A stretch of DNA of 32,914 bases from Patescibacteria group bacterium (GTDB lineage Bacteria > Patescibacteriota > Patescibacteriia > UBA10025 > JAHIVO01), in contig JAQULM010000001.1 in the NCBI GenBank assembly GCA_028718605.1, positions 160,785-193,698 on the forward strand, written 5' to 3'. Numbering within the stretch: position 1 is the first letter of the stretch; the number at the start of each line of letters is the position of its first letter. Shown piece after piece: positions 21,139 to 28,180 of the stretch. A program made the position numbers and the translations under genes. The notes beneath the pieces are model-generated. The model was not told the origin of the DNA, made no database searches, and was given only the letters and a program-made list of their open reading frames with translations.

Positions 21139-22884
21139 ATGATCAGCTTTTTAAGTCGGGACGAAAAACACAACAATCTCTGGAAACTGCTTGAGCAAAA
21201 GCACCGGCTTCCAAAGGAAAGCTACCGCCAAGCCCTTCAGGCAGCAAAAGAAGGCAATCGACACATTGCTGAAGTTTTATTTGAGATTGCAGAGATTCCC
21301 CATGATAAACTTCTCGAGACTGTCGCAAAGTATTTTAATCTTCCCCCGGTGCTGTTGCGAAAAAAAATCATCGTCCCGTACGTATTGAAATTAATACCAA
21401 AGGAGGTAGCCGAGCAGCACTCCGTGATTATTTTTAAAAAAATTGGCAAGGACATCTACGTCGCTCTCACGAACCCGGATAACGAGCAAACGATCAACTT
21501 CATTAAGAAAAAAACCGGCCTCAACCCAAAGCTATTTATCACCAGCCCCCAAGAGATCCAGCGAGCGGTTAAAAAATATCGAGAAGAGATTGTCACGGAA
21601 TTTTCCAAGATCATCGAGAATGCGATCGAGAATACACTCGAGCACGAAGAGCCAGCCGAAAAACTCGCCCAGAACGTCCCGATCATCAAGATGGTTGATG
21701 CGATTCTCGAACATGCGCTCCAAAAAAAATCATCCGACATCCACATCGAACCGACCTCAGAAGATATCGTCATCCGCTTCCGCATTGACGGCCTCCTCAA
21801 TCGCGTCCTCACCCTGCCGCTTGAAATTCTTCCGCCGCTCATCACGAGAATTAAAATCATGGCGCAGCTCAAGATTGACGAACACCGCGTTCCGCAAGAC
21901 GGACGTTTCAAATACTTCTTCCAGGACCGCGACGTCGCTATCCGGACCTCGGTTATCCCGACCCTGAATGGGCCGAAGCTGGTACTCCGCCTCCTCGATA
22001 TTAAAGAACGTGATTTTACCCTGGCCCGCCTCGGTCTCAATCCGATCCATTCCCAGATCATGAAACAGGAAATATTGAAGCCGCAGGGTATGATCCTCGT
22101 CACCGGGCCGACCGGCTCCGGCAAAACCACCACCCTCTATGCACTCCTCCGCATGCTCAACAAAGAAGAGATCAATATCTCCACGATTGAAGACCCGATC
22201 GAGTATGGCATTGAGGGCATCAACCAGACCCAGATCAATCCTGTCGCAGGCCTCACTTTCGCGAACGGCCTGCGTTCGCTCCTCCGCCAGGACCCGAACG
22301 TCCTCATGGTGGGAGAAATCCGCGATTCCGACACCGCGAACATCTCCCTCAATGCAGCGCTGACCGGCCACCTCGTCCTCTCGACGCTCCATACCAACAA
22401 CGCCTTCCAGGCGATCCAGCGTCTCACCGAGATGGGCGTGCAACCTTACCTGGCGGCAACGGTAACGAACGCCATCATTGGCCAGCGCCTGGTCAGAAAA
22501 ATATGTCCCTTCTGTAAAGTGCGAACGAGCTCAACCCCGAAACTCATCGAACAGTTCAGCGCACTCCTCCCGCTTGAAAAAATATTCCAGAAACTGAAAC
22601 ACCTCGGGCTCACCAAAACCGCTGCGATCAACGAGATTAATTTCTACCGTGGCCAGGGCTGCGAGCGGTGCAACAACTACGGCTACCTCGGGCGTCTCGG
22701 CATTTACGAAATCCTGCCGATCAATAAACAAATGCGCGACCTCATCCTGGAAAACCCCACTGCTGATAAAATTTACAACCAGGCAATGGCACAGGGAATT
22801 CTGACAATGGCTGAGGACGGCGTCCTGAAAGTGCTCGAGGGTGAAACAACCTTCGATGAGGTACTGAGGGTAACAAAAGAATAA
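21139..22884 (+). CDS. pilB: PilB, type IV pilus assembly ATPase (GspE/PulE family)
   Basis: PilB powers pilus extension from the cytoplasmic side. The 581-residue protein has an N-terminal GspE/MshEN-type region (1-150), the N2 domain with SSDIHIEPTSEDIVIRFRIDG, the Walker A loop GPTGSGKTTTLYAL (about 323-336), an Asp box (STIEDPIEY), Walker B LMVGEIRDSDTA (about 388-399), a His box (TGHLVLSTLHTN) and a four-cysteine zinc motif CPFC...CERC (about 456 and 508). All are intact. It is first in the operon, 4 bp before pilC. No clear Shine-Dalgarno is seen. Confidence 0.97.
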   Translation: MISFLSRDEKHNNLWKLLEQKHRLPKESYRQALQAAKEGNRHIAEVLFEIAEIPHDKLLETVAKYFNLPPVLLRKKIIVPYVLKLIPKEVAEQHSVIIFKKIGKDIYVALTNPDNEQTINFIKKKTGLNPKLFITSPQEIQRAVKKYREEIVTEFSKIIENAIENTLEHEEPAEKLAQNVPIIKMVDAILEHALQKKSSDIHIEPTSEDIVIRFRIDGLLNRVLTLPLEILPPLITRIKIMAQLKIDEHRVPQDGRFKYFFQDRDVAIRTSVIPTLNGPKLVLRLLDIKERDFTLARLGLNPIHSQIMKQEILKPQGMILVTGPTGSGKTTTLYALLRMLNKEEINISTIEDPIEYGIEGINQTQINPVAGLTFANGLRSLLRQDPNVLMVGEIRDSDTANISLNAALTGHLVLSTLHTNNAFQAIQRLTEMGVQPYLAATVTNAIIGQRLVRKICPFCKVRTSSTPKLIEQFSALLPLEKIFQKLKHLGLTKTAAINEINFYRGQGCERCNNYGYLGRLGIYEILPINKQMRDLILENPTADKIYNQAMAQGILTMAEDGVLKVLEGETTFDEVLRVTKE

Positions 22885-22888
22885 CGCA

Positions 22889-24097
22889 ATGCCACTCTTT
22901 AACTACACGGCGCTCGATAAAACCGACTCCTTCGTCCGCGGACAGCTTGAGGCGAAGAGCAGCAAGCGTGCCATTGCTACGCTCGAGGGCGAGGGTTTCA
23001 TGATTATTAACATTACTGAAGAAAAACGTACCAGATATTCAAAGCTTAACAATATTTTTAATAACGTCACCCGGGTTGATAAAATTTTCTTCACCCGGCA
23101 CCTCTACACGATGCTCGAGTCCGGCATCGCGCTCGATCAGGCGGTTAAAATCACTGCGGAGCAAACGACCCAAGAAAAGTTCAAGGTTGTTCTCTTCGAC
23201 ATTCACCAGCAGTTACTCCAGGGCCGCTCGTTCCACGAGTGCCTCAACCGGCACAAACGCTACTTCGACAATTTCTATATCAGCATGGTCAGGGTCGGTG
23301 AGAAGAGCGGCAAGCTCGACGAAGTCCTCTCCTACCTCCTCGAACAGCAGGAAAGCGACTACGAGGTCATCACCAAGTCACGAAGTGCGATGATTTACCC
23401 CTCCGTCATTATTTCTGCCCTCGTGGTGATGGTCACCTTCATGATGCTCTTCGTCATCCCGAAAATTACAGAAATCCTAACGGAATATGAGGTTACGCTG
23501 CCGTTGGCGACCCGCGTCCTGATCGGCTTAAGTGGGTTCCTTTCGAATTACGGCCTCTATTTAATTCCCGTACTTGGCGTGATCGTCTACCTGTTCCTCA
23601 AGTGGAAAAAATCGCCTCGGGGCAAGTGGCGCTGGGACGGCCTTATTCTGAAACTTCCTGGCATTAAAAAAATTGTTATCGAATTCAATCTCGCCCGTTT
23701 TACCCGTTCCCTGAGTTCGCTCTTGAAGAGCGGTATGCAGCTCGACCAGGCCCTCGAGCTGGCTGCTGAGGTTTCCAACAACAGCCATTATCAGAAATCC
23801 CTACGCGCCAGTATCAACTTTGTCCAGAAAGGCATCCCGCTCGTTGAAGTACTCAAGGGCAACACCGTCCTCTTCCCGCAAATCACCACCCGCATGATCG
23901 AGGTCGGTGAAAAAACGGGCAAGCTCGACCACATGCTCCAGCGCCTCGCCGTTTTCTACGAAAAAGCCCTCACCACGACGATTGCGAATATTTCTTCAAT
24001 CATTGAGCCGGCACTCCTGATCACCATTGGCCTCGCCGTCGCTTTTGTCGCAATTGCAGTGCTGACGCCTGTCTGGAGCTACTCACAAACAGTCTAG
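22889..24097 (+). CDS. pilC: PilC, type IV pilus inner-membrane platform protein (GspF family)
   Basis: PilC is the membrane platform on which PilB turns to extend the pilus. The 402 residues have two T2SSF domains, each with GSGIAL/ LDQA-type starts (LYTMLESGIALDQAVKI and LSSLLKSGMQLDQALELA), the motif MVRVGEKSGKLDEVL and its second copy MIEVGEKTGKLDHML, and three hydrophobic segments (about 170-195, 215-235, 370-395). It has full length and lies 3 bp before the first pilin gene. Confidence 0.97.
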   Translation: MPLFNYTALDKTDSFVRGQLEAKSSKRAIATLEGEGFMIINITEEKRTRYSKLNNIFNNVTRVDKIFFTRHLYTMLESGIALDQAVKITAEQTTQEKFKVVLFDIHQQLLQGRSFHECLNRHKRYFDNFYISMVRVGEKSGKLDEVLSYLLEQQESDYEVITKSRSAMIYPSVIISALVVMVTFMMLFVIPKITEILTEYEVTLPLATRVLIGLSGFLSNYGLYLIPVLGVIVYLFLKWKKSPRGKWRWDGLILKLPGIKKIVIEFNLARFTRSLSSLLKSGMQLDQALELAAEVSNNSHYQKSLRASINFVQKGIPLVEVLKGNTVLFPQITTRMIEVGEKTGKLDHMLQRLAVFYEKALTTTIANISSIIEPALLITIGLAVAFVAIAVLTPVWSYSQTV

Positions 24098-24100
24098 CCT

Positions 24101-24541
24101 ATGAAAAAAACTTTCATCAACAACGGATTTACACTCATAGAATTGCTCACCGTCCTCGGTATCATCGGCATCCTCACCGCAGCAGCTTTTCCCGTGGTCG
24201 CGATTATCCGCAATAACTCGACATTCAATAACGCAGTCGAGGAAGTCGCCAACACCCTGCGGGTAGCGCAGAATGACTCGCTCTCCTCCCAGGGCGGAGC
24301 AACGTGGGGTGTTGATTTCGATCCGGCGAATCACCAGTACATGCTCTTCAGCGAATTGGGCGCAGTACGGACGTACCAAAAAGTCTCTGCAGTGCCTGAG
24401 TCAATCACGTTCTCCGACACCGAGGTATTATTCAGGCGCCTGTATGGTACGACCGACGCGCCGATTACCATTTCAATAACATCCTCCGGCAAGGAAAAAA
24501 CAATCGACGTGCAGCCATCCGGCTCAATTACTTTGGAATAG
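24101..24541 (+). CDS. Type IV pilin-like protein (GspH/FimT-type)
   Basis: At 146 residues it has a class III signal: MKKTFINNG then FTLIELLTVLGIIGILTAAA, so prepilin peptidase would cut after Gly9 and leave Phe1 with Glu at +5. A hydrophobic alpha-1 helix follows, then a small beta-rich globular domain with one long strand region. The length and order (first after pilC) suit a GspH/FimT-like minor pilin, but it could be the main pilin, since no other candidate is present. The prepilin peptidase itself is outside the window. Confidence 0.9.
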   Translation: MKKTFINNGFTLIELLTVLGIIGILTAAAFPVVAIIRNNSTFNNAVEEVANTLRVAQNDSLSSQGGATWGVDFDPANHQYMLFSELGAVRTYQKVSAVPESITFSDTEVLFRRLYGTTDAPITISITSSGKEKTIDVQPSGSITLE

Positions 24542-24543
24542 GT

Positions 24544-25023
24544 ATGAATATATTGAACAATAAAAAAGGAATCAGCGCGGTTGAGGTACTCATCAGTATC
24601 GGCATGGCTGGCGTGATGATCGTGTCGATCGGCATGGCGATGAGTGCCATTCACCGGCTCAATACATCAAGTTCGAATAAGGAACAAGCGCTTGCCTATG
24701 CCAAGGAATCTATCGAAATAATAACTGAGAACCAACAAGCTCTCTTCGGCTGCCGGCCGGCGAGTGGAACGTGTACCTGCCCCCATCAGATTACCGGCTA
24801 TGACAGTTGCTGGGTCGAGACCTCCAACTCCCCGGTAGCAGGGACGGAAACAATCACCGATACTGAATTTTCCAGGATGATAGCCATTGAAAACCTTGGT
24901 GGCGACGCTAATCGAAAAAAAATTACTGCCCAAGTCAATTGGATAGAAAAAGGCAACACAAAATCGACAAGCCTCACGACAACATTAACGGCATGGAAAG
25001 AAATACCCCCGCCTTCACCATAA
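24544..25023 (+). CDS. Minor pilin, PilV/GspI-like
   Basis: This 159-residue protein has a prepilin start MNILNNKKG then ISAVEVLISIGMAGVMIVSIG; Glu is at +5 after the Gly. The globular part contains four Cys close together (FGCRPASGTCTCPHQITGYDSC), probably two disulfides. It starts 2 bp after the preceding pilin gene. The assignment to PilV/GspI rests on order and size. Confidence 0.85.
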   Translation: MNILNNKKGISAVEVLISIGMAGVMIVSIGMAMSAIHRLNTSSSNKEQALAYAKESIEIITENQQALFGCRPASGTCTCPHQITGYDSCWVETSNSPVAGTETITDTEFSRMIAIENLGGDANRKKITAQVNWIEKGNTKSTSLTTTLTAWKEIPPPSP

Positions 25024-25027
25024 AAAT

Positions 25028-25549
25028 ATGTTCACGAAAGATTTATCTCATACCATCAGCAAGAAAATGAATAAACATCAGCAGGAAGGTTACACACTGA
25101 TTGAGCTTTTAATTTACATCAGCATTACCACGTTGATCATGGTTACCTTGACGAGCTTTGTCGCGGATGTAACCAAACAGGCGACTCGGACGAAAGTCTC
25201 AAAAGAAGTCCAACAGAACGCTCGCCTCATCATCACCAAAATCACGCAGGACATCCGAACTGCAGATGATGGCACAATATCCATTAGCCCCGACAACTCC
25301 CAAATCAATCTCGGTTTAAAAACATACAGCTGGGACAGCGCTGCCAAGACGGTAACCTACAATGACGGAACAGGCGACGATCCCCTCTCAAATCAGAAGG
25401 TCAGTGTTACGAACCTCCGGTTCTCCAGAAACGGTGATGGGATTAATGTTGCACTGGAAGTCCAACAAAAAAATCCTGCAGCAAAAGCAGCTGCGAGGAG
25501 CGATATTTCACTCTCCACCACCGTCGTCCCGCGATCAATCCTCTATTAA
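25028..25549 (+). CDS. Minor pilin, PilW/GspJ-like
   Basis: The 173-residue ORF contains the prepilin signal HQQEG then YTLIELLIYISITTLIMVTL. Translation may start at the ATG at 25067 (MNKHQQEG), giving a normal short leader of 160 residues; the track start adds 13. The middle (VQQNARLIITKITQDIRTAD) and SISPDNSQINL resemble PilW/GspJ, a minor pilin that joins the tip complex. Confidence 0.85.
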   Translation: MFTKDLSHTISKKMNKHQQEGYTLIELLIYISITTLIMVTLTSFVADVTKQATRTKVSKEVQQNARLIITKITQDIRTADDGTISISPDNSQINLGLKTYSWDSAAKTVTYNDGTGDDPLSNQKVSVTNLRFSRNGDGINVALEVQQKNPAAKAAARSDISLSTTVVPRSILY

Positions 25550-25555
25550 GAGAAA

Positions 25556-27325
25556 ATGAAGACCTCCCCTCTACAAAATAACGACGGCGCCATTGCTATC
25601 ATCGCCCTGATGGCGATTTCGGTTTTTGCGCTGATCACGCTGACCACATTAAGCGTACTCGCCACGAGCGAGCTGAAGATGGCTGCCGCAGAAACGAAAG
25701 CTGAGACAACTTTTTACGCTGCAGAGTCAGGAATCAACGAGGCGCTCTACCAGCTTACTACCAACCCTGTACCACAGCCCCTCTCGTTTAACCAGGACGG
25801 CACGACTGTTGCCGTCTTAGTATTGCCGGACCCAAGCAATCCCTACCAGCGCATCATCGAATCGCAAGCCTCGGATCCGACCGGAAAGGTGCGTACGCTC
25901 AGAATCACTGCAAACACACACTCGTATTCCGGTAGTTTTGACTATGCCGTGCAAACCGGCGAGGGTGGATTTGAAATTCTTAATAACAGCAAGGTGGTTG
26001 GGGACGTCTACACAAATGGCAGCATATTTGGCGGCACCGGTGCCGCAATCCAAGCGCTCGTGGACGGTGACGCCTGGGTTGCTCGTGGAACAGCCGAGAC
26101 GCTCGGCCCGGTTCAGGAAAATGCTGATGTCAACTATGCTGTCGCGAATGCCGCGGATACAACCGACGTCAGCCAGAGCTTCGTAACTGCTATCGATTCC
26201 CCATTGAAGAAAGTCGGCTTCTATATTAAACGCAATGGAACACTGCCAGGAAATGTAACCTTGCGAATTGTCCGCGATCAAGCAGGATCGCCGAGTACTG
26301 ACACCATTGTCTCAAAAATTATTCAAAAAAATACCTTCCCTACCGCCATGCAATGGTTAGAGATTTCATTCGACATCGGCCCAGTACTCTCTGCGGGTGT
26401 CCCCTACTGGATCGTGCTTGATTCACCATCATTTAATGCTTCAAAATATCTCGTCTGGGATTTGAATACAAACCCTGCGAGTTACGCGGACGGGGAAGCA
26501 AAAAAAAGTTCCGATTTCGAAACAGAGGCATGGAGCGCGCTCAACAACGATTTTAAATTCAGGACGTACCTCGGCTATGGCAATACGTTTGTCCGACAAA
26601 TTGAAACAAACGGCGACCTTCATGCGAACACGATCGAGAAGTCAGAAATCCACGGCGATGCGTACTACCAGACTATCGTCGATACCGATCCGGATGGCGC
26701 GTCATACCCCGGTACTACTGACCCCGACCCAAAGCCCTACCCGATCACCGACGTCCACATTAACAATTGGAAGAATGATGCTCTGGCAGGTGGTACGATT
26801 ACTGGAGATCAGACTATCAGCGGCACAGCCACGCTCGGTCCAAAAAAAATTGAGGGCAACCTTACCTTGAGCGGCAATGCACACCTGATCGTCAATGGAA
26901 CTCTCTGGGTAACGGGCACAATAACGTTTACCAATCCCGGCATCAGCATCTCGCTCGATCCAAGCTTCGGCCCGGCGTCATCAGTAATTATTGCCGACGG
27001 TAAAATTGAGCTCAACAATAACGCCACCATTTCCGGTTCCGGAGATCCGAAAAGCTACCTGCTTATACTTTCGACAAATAATTCGCTCAATCCAGCGAGC
27101 CCGGCAATCAATGCCGCGAACAACTCCACCGCCGTGGTCTACTTTGCTAAAAATGGGATGATACGTATTTATAATGGCAGCCACCTCCACGGCACGACCG
27201 GCTACTACCTGACACTGGAGGAAGGCAGCACCGTTGAGTACGACCCCAACCTCGCTGAATTTACCATACCTGCTGGCGAGACCGACGTGATCGGTGCGGT
27301 AAGCGGAAGCTGGGGCGAGTATTAA
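25556..27325 (+). CDS. Very large PilX/GspK-like minor pilin with beta-sandwich and beta-helix domains
   Basis: The 589-residue protein opens with MKTSPLQNNDG then AIAIIALMAISVFALITLTT and AAAETKAETTFYAAESGINEA, the PilX/GspK N-terminus. As in GspK, +5 is not Glu. PilX is usually about 150-200 residues, and GspK about 300. Here residues about 195-345 look like a choice-of-anchor or lectin-like beta-sandwich (VGFYIKRNGTLPGNVTLRIV, SAGVPYWIVLDSP), and about 350-589 like a right-handed beta-helix or polymer-forming region (ISGTATLGPKKIEGNLTLSG, IELNNNATISGSGD). It is the last gene before a strong terminator. A tip adhesin role is inferred from position and size. Confidence 0.85.
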   Translation: MKTSPLQNNDGAIAIIALMAISVFALITLTTLSVLATSELKMAAAETKAETTFYAAESGINEALYQLTTNPVPQPLSFNQDGTTVAVLVLPDPSNPYQRIIESQASDPTGKVRTLRITANTHSYSGSFDYAVQTGEGGFEILNNSKVVGDVYTNGSIFGGTGAAIQALVDGDAWVARGTAETLGPVQENADVNYAVANAADTTDVSQSFVTAIDSPLKKVGFYIKRNGTLPGNVTLRIVRDQAGSPSTDTIVSKIIQKNTFPTAMQWLEISFDIGPVLSAGVPYWIVLDSPSFNASKYLVWDLNTNPASYADGEAKKSSDFETEAWSALNNDFKFRTYLGYGNTFVRQIETNGDLHANTIEKSEIHGDAYYQTIVDTDPDGASYPGTTDPDPKPYPITDVHINNWKNDALAGGTITGDQTISGTATLGPKKIEGNLTLSGNAHLIVNGTLWVTGTITFTNPGISISLDPSFGPASSVIIADGKIELNNNATISGSGDPKSYLLILSTNNSLNPASPAINAANNSTAVVYFAKNGMIRIYNGSHLHGTTGYYLTLEEGSTVEYDPNLAEFTIPAGETDVIGAVSGSWGEY

Positions 27326-27345
27326 TATTCACATAAGTTTTAGAT

Positions 27346-27377
27346 ACCCCCGCAACAACTTACGGGGTGTTTCTTTT
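27346..27377 (+). terminator. Intrinsic terminator of the pilus operon
   Basis: ACCCC(C)G pairs with CGGGGT around a 10-nt loop, then GTTTCTTTT. It lies 21 bp past the last pilin gene. Confidence 0.85.
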
Positions 27378-27446
27378 AATAAAATAAAAATTCCCTTTAT
27401 TGTCAAACGACTACCTCATCACACCCGAAAATGAAAATATTGCGCT

Positions 27447-27455
27447 TGTGGATAA
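27447..27455 (-). promoter_or_regulatory. Perfect DnaA-box-like 9-mer
   Basis: TGTGGATAA on the plus strand, 155 bp from the second box at 27602. No dnaA or other origin gene is visible. Confidence 0.3.
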
Positions 27456-27540
27456 CTCAGAGCAACCCAGCCACAACCCCGCCCTCCATCCGCTGCTCCT
27501 AACCAGCTGACTCCGACGCTATTGGTACCGTAACCGCGAA

Positions 27541-27618
27541 ATGAGGAAAAGTCATATGCCTCCTAGTATCGAATTTATTGGGAAATCAAGTGTCGCTAAA
27601 TTTATCCACATCTTCTAG
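27541..27618 (+). other. 25-codon ORF, possibly a gene remnant
   Basis: ATG to TAG reads MRKSHMPPSIEFIGKSSVAK plus five more residues. The IEFIGKSSVAK part faintly recalls the G1 loop region of EngB-type GTPases (xFxGRSNVGKS), but it is too short to be sure. No Shine-Dalgarno is present. Confidence 0.2.
27602..27610 (+). promoter_or_regulatory. Perfect DnaA-box-like 9-mer TTATCCACA
   Basis: An exact consensus match, inside the 25-codon ORF at 27541. Origin function is unproven. Confidence 0.3.
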
Positions 27619-27711
27619 CTCCGATTTAGTAAGCCATCTAAAAGCACCTTTTTTCTGGATTGACCAATCCACCCCCCTGTTTTAATATTAAGCAACCGCT
27701 TGCGGGGGGGC

Positions 27712-27740
27712 TTGACAGGAAATCGAATCTGTACTAAGAT
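27712..27740 (+). promoter_or_regulatory. Promoter upstream of the giant adhesin, TTGACA-N17-TAAGAT
   Basis: TTGACA (27712-27717) and TAAGAT (27735-27740) are 17 bp apart, the same hexamers and spacing as the pilus operon promoter at 20943. The expected start near 27747 gives a leader of about 430 nt before the ATG at 28181. Confidence 0.75.
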
Positions 27741-27974
27741 GCCATATTACGTAAGTTTATACATTGCTCTTTACTTTTTACCTCTTTCAAAGGAGGTTTG
27801 AGGAGGAAAACACGCTCTTTCTACAAAATGCATCTCTGGAGGGAATGCAAGAAGACCAATTACAGGCTATAAAACCAAAAAGAAAAGTACGCAGAAAATC
27901 GAGTTAACTGATAGTGCTTATCGATAATCGCCATTCAACGTGGCGAAAAATTATAGCTTGTCATTGGTTTTTTT

Positions 27975-28094
27975 GTTTGCTTGGCAAAATTTTCAAGCCA
28001 GACGAACTTCAATAGATTAAAAACTGGCGCAGAAAATTTGGACAAGCAAACAACCCTGACGAATCCGCGACCAGAGTCGCGGATGAGGAAGGGT
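27975..28094 (+). ncRNA. Candidate structured leader RNA: two adjacent hairpins with tandem G.A internal loops
   Basis: Hairpin 1: GTTTGCTTG (27975-27983) pairs with CAAGCAAAC (28043-28051); a GCA/GGA loop follows; AAATTTTC (27987-27994) pairs with GAAAATTT (28032-28039); then GCCAG (27997-28001) pairs with CTGGC (28024-28028). Hairpin 2 begins two bases after the first: ACCCT (28053-28057) pairs with AGGGT (28090-28094), a GACGA/GAGGA loop follows, then ATCCGCGAC (28063-28071) pairs with GTCGCGGAT (28076-28084) around a CAGA tetraloop. In both internal loops the opposed bases can form G.A pairs on each side of a C-G pair. No U tract follows, so it is not a simple terminator. It does not match any riboswitch class I know. 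Function is unknown. Confidence 0.6.
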
Positions 28095-28180
28095 CTCAAA
28101 ACGTTAAAATCAACCCTCCTTTCTATATATACATTTAATAAACCATCTTAAGTAACCAAAGAATCAACTAAGTAAAACAT

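Larger units (their letters stand above)
27326..28180. other. 855-bp gene-free region between pilus operon and giant adhesin
   Basis: No gene longer than about 25 codons is seen. In order it holds the operon terminator (27346-27377), a perfect DnaA-box-like site on each strand (27447-27455 minus, 27602-27610 plus), a 25-codon ORF (27541-27618), a hairpin TGGATT/AATCCA near 27658-27673, a promoter (27712-27740), AAAGGAGG (27789-27796) with no well-placed start codon, small ORFs of 14 and 20 codons near 27828-27907, two structured hairpins (27975-28094), and CCTCCTTT (28115-28122). Confidence 0.85.

Noticed and set aside
21757-22443. 228-residue minus-strand ORF, and 21456-22133
   Set aside because: Both are antisense to pilB, whose motifs are intact; composition is shadow-like.
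27378-27740. Replication origin between pilus operon and adhesin
   Set aside because: Only two DnaA-type boxes, no dnaA or other origin-linked genes and no obvious AT-rich unwinding element with repeats; kept only as separate box entries and a finding.
28063-28094. Hairpin ATCCGCGAC/GTCGCGGAT as an intrinsic terminator
   Set aside because: No T run follows on either strand, and the stem has a structured internal loop.
27747-28180. RNase P RNA, tmRNA or a known riboswitch in the long leader
   Set aside because: None of the conserved sequences I know for these RNAs (for example GAGGAAAGTCC, a tRNA-like 3' end, or GEMM motifs) can be found.
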